Positions 36,219-44,683 of a stretch of DNA of 64,000 bases are shown piece after piece (position 1 is the stretch's first letter; each line of letters begins with the position of its first letter). Below the pieces are notes generated by a model. That model was not told the DNA's origin. It did not search any database and was given only the letters and a program-made list of their open reading frames with translations. Origin of the DNA: Timonella corticicola (lineage in GTDB: Bacteria > Actinomycetota > Actinomycetes > Actinomycetales > Cellulomonadaceae). The position numbers were made by a program, and so were the translations under genes. The DNA lies in assembly GCF_042683685.1 (NCBI RefSeq), contig NZ_JBHUOP010000004.1:248001-312000 (forward strand). The letters run 5' to 3'.

Positions 36219-36303
36219 TGGTGCGCGAGGGGGGACTTGAACCCCCACGTCCTAAGACACTGGAACCTAAATCCAGCGCGTCTGCCAATTTCGCCACTCG
36301 CGC
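36219..36303 (-). tRNA. tRNA-Leu (anticodon UAG)
   Basis: On the minus strand a type II tRNA reads GCGCGAG at the 5' acceptor arm and CTCGCGC-A-CCA at the 3' end. The anticodon stem CTGGA/TCCAG holds the loop TTTAGGT, with anticodon UAG. A long variable arm and the T-loop GGTTCAAGTCC are present. CCA is encoded. Confidence 0.93.
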
Positions 36304-36328
36304 GCACTGAATATCTTAGCCTAGATTC

Positions 36329-36796
36329 TCAGGCGTCCAGTCCAAGAATCTTGCGAATCCGTGAAACGTGACCAGTAGCACGTACGTTGTACAGTGCATG
36401 TTCAACGGCGTGGTCTTCATTCAGGATGAAGGTCGAGCGGATGATCCCTAAGTAGGTGCGACCGTAGTTCTTCTTCTCACCGTACGCGTCGTATGCGGTG
36501 GCAACCGCGTGGTCTTTGTCGGACAGGACGGGGAAGTTGAGCGACTCGGTGTCGGTGAAATTGGCGAGTTTTCCAGGTGCGTCGGGCGAGATCCCCAGCA
36601 CCGTGTAGCCTGCCGACTTGAGCGAGTTCAGCGAATCGCGGAAGTCACACGCCTGCTTGGTGCAACCGGGGGTACTTGCTGCCGGGTAGAAATAGATGAT
36701 GACCTTTTTACCTGCATAGTCGCTCAGCGCGACCTTGGTGCCTGAGGCGTCTTCGAGCGTGAACTCTGGTGCTTGCATTCCGGATTCGAGACGCAT
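36329..36796 (-). CDS. bcp: Thioredoxin-dependent thiol peroxidase (BCP-type peroxiredoxin)
   Basis: It reduces hydroperoxides with electrons from thioredoxin (155 aa). The peroxidatic and resolving cysteines are in STPGCTKQACDFRDS, the five-residue spacing of atypical two-cysteine BCP enzymes. RSTFILNEDHAV and VRATGHVSRI complete the fold. I choose ATG 36796 (MRLESGMQAPEF), with GGAGA about ten bases upstream. The frame is open for 45 more codons, but those residues are not conserved. Confidence 0.92.
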   Translation of the reverse strand: MRLESGMQAPEFTLEDASGTKVALSDYAGKKVIIYFYPAASTPGCTKQACDFRDSLNSLKSAGYTVLGISPDAPGKLANFTDTESLNFPVLSDKDHAVATAYDAYGEKKNYGRTYLGIIRSTFILNEDHAVEHALYNVRATGHVSRIRKILGLDA

Positions 36797-37474
36797 GGCG
36801 TGGGGTTCTCCTTGGCTGTGTTTGCTGGCATTGGTCCGAGCCTGGCTGATGACTCGTGGTGGGGTCGTCGGTGAAGTCAAAGTGGTCTTCGTAATGCGTC
36901 CATAGAAATGGGGAGTCCCACCCTTGAACATCGCTAGACTGGAATGGTTCCAGTTTAGCTCCTGCTGCGGAGAATGCCCAACAGCGTTAGAGTGGGATTC
37001 ACGACGATTTGGGCAGGCTTGCCGCGAGACGCACTTTATCGACAGGGTTCGAGTGGGTCTTGAGCCTGCTTTATGGGGAGTGTTCCCCGTGTAAGAGGGA
37101 TGGGAACTTCTTTCCCTGTCATGCCGTTAGAACTAACACGTAGGTTTGGATGTAAGCGGTGCACAATCCACATTTTCCCAGAGGTTTGGAACCGCTTCAG
37201 GCTGGATGAACGTCAGACTCTCATCCACTTGGAAGGTTCTTTTCGGCGTCCTACACGTGGGATGCTCAGGGGCGGTGTTCAGAATGCAACTGCGGTACGC
37301 CGATCGTTCATCGGGGAAGACCGCGAAGGTGATGAAGGATTACATACACGCAGTTGTAGCCAAATCGAGGCCTGATGGAGGGCGGCAGCGTTGAGGCAGA
37401 CAAACACACACTTGCGTAAGCAGAAGCAGCGCCACCCGCATGGCGCCGCACGCACAAGACACGGAGGCGACCCG
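36797..37474. other. Gene-free stretch
   Basis: About 680 bases without a supportable gene. Open frames at 37073-37375 and 37146-37394 lack ribosome sites, protein-like composition or family similarity. The last bases hold GGAGG, used by the next gene. Confidence 0.45.
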
Positions 37475-37765
37475 ATGGCTTTAGGCAATGGATCATTGGT
37501 GGCTGGAGCACTCGCTCCGGTCGAGGATCTGCTAAACGGCGTCTCATACGAAGAGATTGATCGAAGGGCTGGAGATCTCCTGAACTTTGAACCTGACAGT
37601 CCAGAAGAGGCAGAAGAAGACCTCTTTGACTTTGAGGTCACCGACGAGTTGCGCGCTCTTGCGGCAGGGTATGAGGACCTTGGCGACACAATCCGCCAGG
37701 GTTATCTTCCTGCGAGCCTTGTGCTCGATCTGCTCTACGGTGAAGAGGACGAGACGGAAAAGTAA
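37475..37765 (+). CDS. Small acidic hypothetical protein, 96 aa
   Basis: No family is recognised. ATG 37475 has an ideal GGAGG seven bases upstream. The product is acidic and helical: NGVSYEEIDRRAGDLL, then a Glu/Asp-rich run, then ELRALAAGYEDLGDTIRQG. It ends DLLYGEEDETEK. No signal peptide or membrane segment. It stands upstream of the tRNA-Lys array. Confidence 0.6.
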   Translation: MALGNGSLVAGALAPVEDLLNGVSYEEIDRRAGDLLNFEPDSPEEAEEDLFDFEVTDELRALAAGYEDLGDTIRQGYLPASLVLDLLYGEEDETEK

Positions 37766-37888
37766 CAGTGGCAGTGTGCGAACCGTGTAGGCATGCGCCC
37801 TATCGGAAATTCCTTCCGATAGAGGCCGGGTCGGCCTGGTTCTTGAATTAGGAGATTCTCTACCGCTGGGGTAGAGTTTCTCCCTGTC

Positions 37889-37960
37889 GCGCCATTAGCT
37901 CAATGGCAGAGCAACTGACTCTTAATCAGTGGGTTCGGGGTTCGAGTCCCTGATGGCGCA
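37889..37960 (+). tRNA. tRNA-Lys (anticodon CUU), copy 1
   Basis: Acceptor arms GCGCCAT and ATGGCGC, anticodon loop CTCTTAA (CUU) in stem ACTGA/TCAGT, and T-loop GGTTCGAGTCC. CCA is not encoded. Confidence 0.93.
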
Positions 37961-37986
37961 CAAAGGTTCATGGCGAACAACAGGGG

Positions 37987-38014
37987 AGGGCCGAGACTCA
38001 CGTCTCGGCCCTTT
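37987..38014 (+). terminator. Terminator after tRNA-Lys copy 1
   Basis: GGGCCGAGAC and GTCTCGGCCC pair around a 4-base loop and are followed by TTTT. The same hairpin recurs after copy 4. Confidence 0.85.
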
Positions 38015-38163
38015 TCGTTGTGTCGACCTCGGCTGGTTTCCATGCCCGGTTGTTCCCCACGCCACATTTATGCAGGCCGGAGTCAAAACGTGACGTGATA
38101 AACAGGCCAAAAACCCTGTTTCGAATTGGAGATTGAACAATGCGTTGCTAGAGTTTTTCTGTC

Positions 38164-38235
38164 GCGCCATTAGCTCAATGGCAGAGCAACTGACTCTTAA
38201 TCAGTGGGTTCGGGGTTCGAGTCCCTGATGGCGCA
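38164..38235 (+). tRNA. tRNA-Lys (anticodon CUU), copy 2
   Basis: Identical in the tRNA body to copy 1, including acceptor GCGCCAT/ATGGCGC and loop CTCTTAA. The preceding bases TGTCGC are shared with copy 1, indicating tandem duplication. Confidence 0.93.
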
Positions 38236-38334
38236 CAGTTGACGATGAACGGCAACCCCGTAGGTCAGTCAACATTGGATGACGCGTGTAACCCATGCAA
38301 GGTCATCTTGGTCGGTATCGAGAGATATTGGCTA

Positions 38335-38407
<73 letters not shown>

Positions 38408-38468
38408 CAGTTGGAAGAGGATTCCAGACTGTGCAAACGGTTATTGAAGGATCTGAAGACAACACCAT

Positions 38469-38540
38469 GCGCCATTAGCTCAATGGCAGAGCAACTGACT
38501 CTTAATCAGTGGGTTCGGGGTTCGAGTCCCTGATGGCGCA
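38469..38540 (+). tRNA. tRNA-Lys (anticodon CUU), copy 4
   Basis: Identical in the tRNA body to copies 1 and 2. The downstream bases (CAAAGGTTCAT.GCGAACA) match those after copy 1, so the duplicated unit included the 3' flank. Confidence 0.93.
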
Positions 38541-38563
38541 CAAAGGTTCATTGCGAACACTAG

Positions 38564-38597
38564 AAAAGGGCCGAGACATCACGTCTCGGCCCTTTTC
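38564..38597 (+). terminator. Terminator after tRNA-Lys copy 4
   Basis: AAAAGGGCCGAGAC and GTCTCGGCCCTTTT pair around a 5-base loop. It is the counterpart of the hairpin after copy 1. Confidence 0.87.
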
Positions 38598-38659
38598 ACT
38601 GTGCCTGCTTCGCGGGTGACTGGACGGAACCCTCATCTGTCGATTACCGGCCAGCACGT

Positions 38660-38724
38660 CGGTGGGGTTCTTGTCCCGGCTGCGTAGTTTTTGTGTGTGC
38701 ATCCGGGCTAATTTCGCCCCATCG
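38660..38724. repeat. S-family inverted repeat (CGATGGG hairpin), copy near dps
   Basis: The right part, TTTTTGTGTGTGCATCCGGG with the end GCCCCATCG, matches the copies at 48003 and 57133. The left arm (CGGTGGGG..TTGTCCCGG) is more diverged. Non-coding, 3' of dps. Confidence 0.6.
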
Positions 38725-38755
38725 GTTTATTGCCGAGGTGCGGCTTCGATAGCGC

Positions 38756-39274
38756 TCAGTAGGTCTGCTTGAGTTCGCCGTCGGTGTTTTCAAGGTGCGA
38801 GCGCAAGAACCACTGGAACTTCTCAAGTTCGGCGCTTTGGCCGATCAGTATGTCCTCGGTGACAGGGTCCAGATCGGAGACGGCAGAGATCGCCTCACGC
38901 TGAGTCGAGATAACTGAGTTGTACACGGAGTTTAGTGCTGCGATGTGCTCGTTCGTGGTGGCACGTCCGAGTGGGTAGTCTTCCCAGGTGCGTGCTGCCA
39001 CGAGTGCACCAGGCAGACCATTGGGTGCGACACCCAGGGTTGCCATGCGCTCGGCAAGCTCATCAATGAAGGTACGCACGATGTTGATCTGTGGGTCAAG
39101 CATTTCGTGCACGCCAATGAACGAGCGTCCGACAACGTTCCAGTGTGCGTGCTTCAACGTGAGTTGGAGGTCGTTGAAGGTGTGGATGCGCATCTGGAGG
39201 GTGTCGGCAACCTTGTGTCCGTCTTCCAGAGAGAGGCCTGGAACGGTGAATGGTGCGCGGTCGGCGTGTGTCAT
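38756..39274 (-). CDS. dps: Dps-family DNA-binding ferritin-like protein
   Basis: A 172-aa miniferritin that stores iron and protects DNA from peroxide. The inter-subunit ferroxidase ligands are visible in LKHAHWNVVG (His) and HEMLDPQINIVRTFIDELAERM (His, Asp, Glu; quoted in two parts here: HEMLDPQI and FIDELAERM). ATG 39274 has AGGAG seven bases upstream. The N-terminus is short, without a Lys-rich DNA-binding tail, so DNA binding is uncertain. No iron or peroxide operator was recognised upstream. Confidence 0.9.
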   Translation of the reverse strand: MTHADRAPFTVPGLSLEDGHKVADTLQMRIHTFNDLQLTLKHAHWNVVGRSFIGVHEMLDPQINIVRTFIDELAERMATLGVAPNGLPGALVAARTWEDYPLGRATTNEHIAALNSVYNSVISTQREAISAVSDLDPVTEDILIGQSAELEKFQWFLRSHLENTDGELKQTY

Positions 39275-39501
39275 GGTCAAACTCCTAAGAGGTTGGGTCG
39301 GCGCTGGTGGTGCCGGTGAAGTCTGGTTACTTCACGCTATCGTGTACAACCCCGATGTGCAGCGGGAAGATTCCCATTTCATGCGGATTCAGCGCTCAGC
39401 CGAAGTCGTATGGGGAGGGAATTCCGCAAAGACCCGATGAGTAATCAGATCATCGTGCGGTGACGTTTTCCGATGCCGTGTGACGGACGATCAAGGGCAG
39501 G

Positions 39502-40122
39502 TCACTCGAATCGTGAGGCATCCCCTGAACCGTGTCGGACCACTTCGGGAGCACCGTTTGAGTAGTCGATCACCGTGGTGGGTTCGCTTGTCACCTCACC
39601 GGCCTCCACCACGATGTCGAGGACATGGTCCAGTTCATCCTTGATAACCCACCCCTCGCTCATCGGTTCGGTTTCACCGGGCAGGATCAGAGTTGAGGAG
39701 AGGAGCGGTTCACCCAGCTCACGCAGGAGTTCCTTGACGAAGGTGTGCTGTGGGATGCGCACGCCGACGGTCTTCTTCTTGGGGTGCGCAAGACGCCGGG
39801 GCACTTCCTTCGTCGCTGGCAGGATGAAGGTGTAGGGGCCTGGCGTCGCCGCCTTGATCGCACGGAACGCAGAGTTGTCCAAGACCACCAACTGTCCGAG
39901 TTGTGCGAAGTCGGAGCAGATGAGTGTGAAGTGATGCTTGTCGTCGAGGTGTCGGATGGCGCGGATGCGCTCTGCCCCGGAGTGATTGCCCACTCGGGTG
40001 CCGAGCGCGTAGCCGGAGTCGGTGGGGTAGGCGATGACGGCGTCGTTTCGAAGTGCCTCCACGACCTGCGCTACGAGCCGTGGTTGTGGGTCTGTGGGGT
40101 GAATATCAAGGAACTTTGCCAT
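39502..40122 (-). CDS. YciO/Sua5-like protein (threonylcarbamoyl-AMP synthase family)
   Basis: The 206-aa single-domain protein shows AYPTDSGYALGT and HHFTLICSDF, then GPYTFILPATKEVPRRL, KKKTVGVRIP and the C-terminal SEPTTVIDYS. These are the YrdC/Sua5/YciO fold motifs. The N-terminal DIHPTDPQPRLVAQVVEALR is closer to YciO than to Sua5, whose members make threonylcarbamoyl-AMP for tRNA t6A. Whether this one is the essential enzyme or the paralogue cannot be decided here. Confidence 0.87.
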   Translation of the reverse strand: MAKFLDIHPTDPQPRLVAQVVEALRNDAVIAYPTDSGYALGTRVGNHSGAERIRAIRHLDDKHHFTLICSDFAQLGQLVVLDNSAFRAIKAATPGPYTFILPATKEVPRRLAHPKKKTVGVRIPQHTFVKELLRELGEPLLSSTLILPGETEPMSEGWVIKDELDHVLDIVVEAGEVTSEPTTVIDYSNGAPEVVRHGSGDASRFE

Positions 40123-40207
40123 GTTTAGAGCCTAGTGCGAATCGTCTGCGAGCGAAACAGGGCCACGCGTTATGCGCGCTGGGCGTAAGAGAACGTATCC
40201 TTGTGGG

Positions 40208-41107
40208 GTGTCTAATCCTCGTGTAGCCCTAGTAGTCAGTGAACAACACCAATTCCTAGACCAGAACAACGCTGTTCTGGAGGAAGCCCTTGCACAGTTG
40301 GGTGTTGACGCCTCAACACACATCTGGTCCGACAAGTCAGTTGACTGGACTCAGTTTGACCTTGTTGTCCTACGTTCCACATGGGACTATTCCACTCGCC
40401 TTGATGAGTTCATTGCGTGGGCGAAGTCGGTTCCGAACCTCCACAACTCCGCGAAGGCGATTGAGTGGAACACGGACAAGGAATATCTCAAGACCATGGC
40501 GGACAAGGGTGTGGAAACCATCCGCACCGTATGGCTCGACCCGAACCGTCACTTCTCCTCGCAGGCTATTCACACTCGCCTTCCAGCGTTTGGTGACTTC
40601 GTTATCAAGTCAACCAAGTCTGCTGGTTCGCAGGGTGTGGCCCGCTATCAGGAGGCCACCGCGAAGGCTCGCACCACGGCCATCAACCAGGTGCGTGACA
40701 TGCTCGCGGCCGGTCATTACGTGATGATCCAGCCGTACCTGTCCAAGGTTGACCAGGAGGGTGAGACCTCGGTCGTGTTCCTTGACGGCGAGTACTCGCA
40801 CTCGTTCCTCAAGGGTGCAATGCTTTCGCGCGGTACGGCTCCGTCTGAGATCTATGTCGAGGAAGAGCTCAAGGACGGCGTTGCCGATGAACGCTTCCTC
40901 GGTCTTGCTCGCCAAGCTCTCGACGCTGCCCGCGAGATTCTGGGGGAGGAGGGCAACTTCCTGTACGCGCGCGTTGACATGCTCCCAAACGAGAAGGGCG
41001 AGCCAGTCCTTCTCGAGGTCGAGCTTGTGGAACCGCGTCTGTTCATTCGTCGTCACCCTGGCGCGGTCGAACGTTATGCTCGTGCGATTGCTGCCCGCGT
41101 GAAGTAA
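40208..41107 (+). CDS. ATP-grasp protein, RimK/glutathione-synthetase-like
   Basis: The product is 299 aa. After a preATP-grasp region (LVVLRSTWDYSTRLDEFIAW), the ATP-grasp core shows FGDFVIKSTKSAGSQGVARY, VMIQPYLSKVDQEGETSVVF and LLEVELVEPRLF with Mg2+ ligands Glu and Glu. Such enzymes join a carboxylate to an amine or thiol; the substrate is unknown. GTG 40208 follows TATCCT by six bases (leaderless type). A perfect terminator follows. Confidence 0.82.
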   Translation: MSNPRVALVVSEQHQFLDQNNAVLEEALAQLGVDASTHIWSDKSVDWTQFDLVVLRSTWDYSTRLDEFIAWAKSVPNLHNSAKAIEWNTDKEYLKTMADKGVETIRTVWLDPNRHFSSQAIHTRLPAFGDFVIKSTKSAGSQGVARYQEATAKARTTAINQVRDMLAAGHYVMIQPYLSKVDQEGETSVVFLDGEYSHSFLKGAMLSRGTAPSEIYVEEELKDGVADERFLGLARQALDAAREILGEEGNFLYARVDMLPNEKGEPVLLEVELVEPRLFIRRHPGAVERYARAIAARVK

Positions 41108-41125
41108 TCCCAGGTTCGGTAACTC

Positions 41126-41165
41126 GGGGTCTGTGACCGCCCGAAAAGGGCGGTCACAGACCCCG
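41126..41165 (+). terminator. Terminator after the ATP-grasp gene
   Basis: A perfect stem, GGGGTCTGTGACCGCCC with its complement, closes a loop of about five A-rich bases and is followed by GTTTG. Confidence 0.8.
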
Positions 41166-41183
41166 TTTGCGTATGCAGATGAG

Positions 41184-41270
41184 CGACGAGTCCCACCAGG
41201 CCGGCACGGCAGAAGACCCAGCCAGGCTGGGTCCACAGAGGTATGGCAAAGGTGATGAATCGTCGCCAAT
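41184..41270. repeat. T-family element, second copy with both ends
   Basis: The left end is GATGAGCGACGAGTCCC, the right end GATGAATCGTCGCCAATC. The centre is GACCCAGCCAGGCTGGGTC, the same CCAGGCTGGG type of hairpin as in the copy at 30.2 kb. Confidence 0.5.
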
Positions 41271-41351
41271 CAGAAAAGGCAGAGTCGTTCCTGTTGCGGG
41301 TAGCCGTGTGACACGAAACCCTTGAAGCACCGAACCTGCAAGGGAGCCACC

Positions 41352-41603
41352 ATGACCAGACAAGAAAAGAAGCACCGCAGCCTGCCGTACGACGACGCAC
41401 TCGGTGAACCACTCGACGGCCGCGATTCGCAGCCCAGCGAACTCGGCGACCAAGACTATCCTGAGACGCTCGATGCCGGTGATCCGTTGCGCCACGATTC
41501 CAGGTCGCTCGCAGACCGCGGTATGCACGTGGAGTCGGATGGTGAGCTTGGGTATATGGAAACCCGCGCCGGACTGCGCGATGAGGAACGCGATGTGCCT
41601 TGA
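41352..41603 (+). CDS. Small hydrophilic hypothetical protein, 83 aa
   Basis: ATG 41352 with AGGGAG five bases upstream. The product is very polar and probably disordered (MTRQEKKHRSLPYDDALGEP, then many Asp, Arg and Gly). No family is recognised. The stop is two bases from the convergent ankyrin-repeat gene. Confidence 0.6.
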   Translation: MTRQEKKHRSLPYDDALGEPLDGRDSQPSELGDQDYPETLDAGDPLRHDSRSLADRGMHVESDGELGYMETRAGLRDEERDVP

Positions 41604-41605
41604 GA

Positions 41606-42010
41606 CTACCTGCTCAATAATTTGACCATGTCAGTGATGCCGAACTGCTGAGCGATAGCGAGAGCCGTATGCGCGCCCGCGTCAGGGTTCGCTCCGGCTT
41701 CGAGCAGCAGGTCCAAGATCGCTGGGTCATTGCGGAATACCGCGCACGAGATCGCGGTCTGACCCATTTGATTGACCGCGTCCTTGGGCGCACCCAGTGC
41801 AAGGAGCGCACTGACCGCCTCGGGTTGCTGAGCGTATGCCGCGACGATGAGTAGGGTGTCGCCGCGTGCGTTGGATACGTCGATCGGTACCCCTGACTCG
41901 ATCATCTCGCGCAACTCTGCGGTACGGCCGGTGCGTGCAAGGTCGAAAACGCCCTCGATGAAGGTGGATCGTTGGTCTTCTGGCAGGGAGGCAAGGAATG
42001 ATCCGGTCAT
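41606..42010 (-). CDS. Ankyrin-repeat protein, 134 aa
   Basis: Three to four ankyrin repeats are readable: GRTAELREMIESGVPIDVSN, then ARGDTLLIVAAYAQQPEAVS, then MGQTAISCAVFRNDPAILDL, then ANPDAGAHTALAIAQQFG. It is a soluble protein-binding scaffold. In other actinobacteria such small ankyrin proteins accompany catalase, but no catalase is present here. Partner unknown. Confidence 0.85.
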   Translation of the reverse strand: MTGSFLASLPEDQRSTFIEGVFDLARTGRTAELREMIESGVPIDVSNARGDTLLIVAAYAQQPEAVSALLALGAPKDAVNQMGQTAISCAVFRNDPAILDLLLEAGANPDAGAHTALAIAQQFGITDMVKLLSR

Positions 42011-42092
42011 GCTTCTAGGTTACGTTGCATGCTTGGTGCCCGGGCTTTTTTCATTGACGACGATTCGGTCACGTCTGCTGTTTGCGTGCGGT

Positions 42093-42169
42093 TGGCGCCC
42101 CCGACAGGATTCGAACCTGCGACCTAGGGATTAGAAGGCCCTCGCTCTATCCAACTGAGCTACGGAGGC
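42093..42169 (-). tRNA. tRNA-Arg (anticodon UCU)
   Basis: Minus strand: acceptor GCCTCCG and CGGGGGC, D-arm GCTCAGTTGGATAGAGC, anticodon loop CTTCTAA (UCU), T-loop GGTTCGAATCC. The first base pair above the anticodon loop is a C-U mismatch. CCA is encoded. Confidence 0.9.
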
Positions 42170-42331
42170 ACATTGATTCTAGTGGATAAGCTGGCGTGAA
42201 TCCGAATTGACCCGTTGAGTGAGGGATGTGTCACTCACATATCTTGGTGCAGGCCCACCGGTCGTAGAAGTACTTAAGTATGGCGGTTAACGCGCCGAAA
42301 TATTCCGTGCAAGCATATGCAAGGAGCGCCC

Positions 42332-42691
42332 ATGTCCATCGAGCAGACGATCTCGACTCTTCAGGAGATCGACAGGCTCGCGAAGCATGCCCAGAAGAAA
42401 CTGGGCGCTCCCGATCTCCCGTACTACAGCATGTGGTTTAACTCCATGGTCGCCGAGGCCTTCGTGTATGCACGCGGTATGTGTAATGGGTCCACTGCCT
42501 ATTTCAGTGAGAAAGACGTGGCCATCTGCATGTACGAGGTTGCCAGATGGAATAACTCGATTCTCATTGACCTGACCGCTGGCGCTGATGTCGCTGGACA
42601 GGAGCAGTATATGAGCGAGTTCGCACACGAGATCTTTGAAGACCTCCTGATCTGGCTACGGTCACTCGATGGTGTTGATGGCTCGCTTTAG
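42332..42691 (+). CDS. Hypothetical protein, 119 aa
   Basis: ATG 42332 with AAGGAG six bases upstream supports translation. The product is helical and slightly acidic: MSIEQTISTLQEIDRLAKHA at the start and FAHEIFEDLLIWLRSLDGVD at the end. No family is recognised; there is no signal peptide. Confidence 0.6.
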   Translation: MSIEQTISTLQEIDRLAKHAQKKLGAPDLPYYSMWFNSMVAEAFVYARGMCNGSTAYFSEKDVAICMYEVARWNNSILIDLTAGADVAGQEQYMSEFAHEIFEDLLIWLRSLDGVDGSL

Positions 42692-42882
42692 TCACTGTGG
42701 ATACACCACAACGTATGTCCGTCGTGTATGGACGTATGGCACATGTGCTGTTCAAGCGGTGGAATAACCGGTGAAAATCTCACAAAATAATGAGAACCTA
42801 GGCGGTGAACCTGCAATTGTCCTAACGGGCCAGCGCCATGCTGGGATGTTGCACTCCACACTCTTTCGCATCAGGAGATCAG

Positions 42883-43443
42883 ATGACTCAGAACGGCCAA
42901 AGCCCAGTACCGGGCTGGTACGCAGACCCACAGAACCCCGCACAGTTGCGGTGGTGGGATGGACAGCAGTGGACCGAGCAGGTCCAGGCGGCAGGTGCTG
43001 CTCAGGCCGGCCAGCCAGCTTACGGCGGTGCAGACCCCTATGGTTCGGGCCAGTACAACGCGTACGGTGCTGGCGACCCGAACGTCTCGGACAAGAAGTT
43101 CTTGGTGGCCTGGCTGCTGAGCCTTCTGCTCGGTACCCTTGGTGTCGACCGCTTCTACGTGGGCAAGGTCGGTACGGGTATTTTGAAGCTCATCACTATC
43201 GGTGGTTTCGGTATCTGGGCACTGATCGACCTCATTCTGATTCTGACTGGCTCGTTCACGGACAAGCAAGGCCGCCAGCTCGGTGACCGCCCGCAGTCGA
43301 TGGGCCTGTACTGGGGAATCACGGTCGGTCTGTGGGTGCTGGGGATTATCTACAACGCTGCAGTTCTCCCGGGCATGCTCGACGAATTCAACACAACGTT
43401 TGAGCAGCAACTCGAACAGCAGCTTCAGGAACTTGAGCAGTAG
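42883..43443 (+). CDS. DUF2510 and TM2-domain membrane protein
   Basis: 186 aa. Residues 8-32 form a DUF2510 motif (PGWYADP..LRWWDGQQWTEQ). A Gly/Tyr/Gln-rich linker follows, then a TM2 domain with two membrane helices around LGTLGVDRFYVGKVGTGI, and a further hydrophobic segment. The C-terminus is Gln/Glu-rich. ATG 42883 has CAGGAG upstream. Function is unknown; the architecture is common in actinobacteria. Confidence 0.85.
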   Translation: MTQNGQSPVPGWYADPQNPAQLRWWDGQQWTEQVQAAGAAQAGQPAYGGADPYGSGQYNAYGAGDPNVSDKKFLVAWLLSLLLGTLGVDRFYVGKVGTGILKLITIGGFGIWALIDLILILTGSFTDKQGRQLGDRPQSMGLYWGITVGLWVLGIIYNAAVLPGMLDEFNTTFEQQLEQQLQELEQ

Positions 43444-43458
43444 TTCGCCGCAATAAAG

Positions 43459-43493
43459 AGGTGCTCCCCGGTTGTTCCGGGGAGCACCTTTTT
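43459..43493 (+). terminator. Terminator after the TM2 gene
   Basis: AGGTGCTCCCCGG pairs with its complement around a short loop and is followed by TTTTTC. Confidence 0.87.
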
Positions 43494-43561
43494 CTTTGTT
43501 CTGATTACCGACGATTCGGCACTTTCTAGCCCACTATCTAGTTGAGTGGTGAGCTGGTTGG

Positions 43562-44485
43562 TTACTCTTCGGTGTCCTCAGTTTCCTCGGTTGATTCGTC
43601 GGTTGCACCGTCATCGGTGGTCTCGTCCGAGGTCTCTTCTGGGTCAACTGGGGTGGTAGCCGTGGAACCTGGAGCGCCGAGTGTTCCGGCTTCCCACTGC
43701 TCGATTGCGGAGGTGTAGACGGACTCATCAATGCCACATTGACGTGCTTCGGTTGCGACCTTCTTGGTCAGACGATGTTTGCCTGCATCCTGTGCCTGCT
43801 CGATCGTGCCGACAACGATCTCGTTGGACTGTGATTCGCGTTGCAGGTCAGATACTGCCTCACACAGGTGGTAGACGCCGCCGCCAGCGGTCCAGTAGAC
43901 CTCGTCCTTGCCGTTGAGGTGCAAGACCAGGTTCTTGTCTTGGCTGTATTGCTCTTGTGAGGCTGCGTTTGTCTCGACACCGGTATAGAACGCTCCACCG
44001 AACATCAATACTGCGACAACACCGATGATGCCCTTTTGCTTGGTGTCCATATTCTTGTTGGTGAACACAAAATACAGCAGCGGCAGGAAGGCGAGTGCGG
44101 CGATGAACGCACCGAGTTGATTCTGGACGAAGAATCGGACCTTGTCCTTTTCCGAGGCTGGATCTATTTTGTTGGACTTGCGCCACAACAACGAACCGGT
44201 GATTGCAAGAGCGCCGATAACAACAATGAGTCCAACAACCAACCAGGTGTTGATCTCTGGCTTTTGGAACTCTTTGTAAATGACCCAGAACTCAAGTCCT
44301 AGCGCGGCGAGCCAGAGGATAAAAGCGATAATTCGGAAATTACGGGCCTTCGCTTTTTGCTCGGGTGAAGCCTGCCAGGTGATCTCAGTGTTCGCTGACT
44401 TCTTCTTGGTAGTCGTAGAAGACGCTGACTTTGGCGTTGACTGTGCCTGCACAACCTTCTTTTTGGGCTTCTGGGAATCTGACAC
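43562..44485 (-). CDS. Hypothetical membrane protein, 307 aa
   Basis: The Lys/Thr/Ser-rich N-terminus (about 45 aa) is followed by four hydrophobic segments between about 50 and 175. A soluble domain of about 95 residues comes next (LHLNGKDEVYWTAGGGVYHL begins it), then a very acidic Thr/Glu/Asp tail. The soluble part, with CEAVSDL and a second Cys, is probably extracytoplasmic. I recognise no family. Confidence 0.65.
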   Translation of the reverse strand: MSDSQKPKKKVVQAQSTPKSASSTTTKKKSANTEITWQASPEQKAKARNFRIIAFILWLAALGLEFWVIYKEFQKPEINTWLVVGLIVVIGALAITGSLLWRKSNKIDPASEKDKVRFFVQNQLGAFIAALAFLPLLYFVFTNKNMDTKQKGIIGVVAVLMFGGAFYTGVETNAASQEQYSQDKNLVLHLNGKDEVYWTAGGGVYHLCEAVSDLQRESQSNEIVVGTIEQAQDAGKHRLTKKVATEARQCGIDESVYTSAIEQWEAGTLGAPGSTATTPVDPEETSDETTDDGATDESTEETEDTEE

Positions 44486-44650
44486 AACGGTGTCCTTTCA
44501 ACTAGGGGAGTCGCCCTTGAGTATAGCCAGAGCGAACTGCGCGAACACCATGCCCAGGTGGTGAAATTTTGTCGCTGAACTCCCCATGCCACCAATGCGC
44601 AGTCGAGGGCGAACAAGTAAGGCAAACCTGCAGGATCGTCGCCAGTAATG

Positions 44651-44681
44651 AAGATCGCCTCCGGCATAGCCGGAGCGATCA
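44651..44681 (-). terminator. Terminator of the GntR gene
   Basis: GATCGC-TCCGGC and GCCGGAGGCGATC pair around TAT; the minus-strand side runs into TT. It lies next to the GntR stop. Confidence 0.6.
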
Positions 44682-44683
44682 CG

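Noticed and set aside
37073..37394. Two short plus-strand open frames after bcp
   Set aside because: No ribosome sites and unlikely composition; the gap is better described as non-coding.
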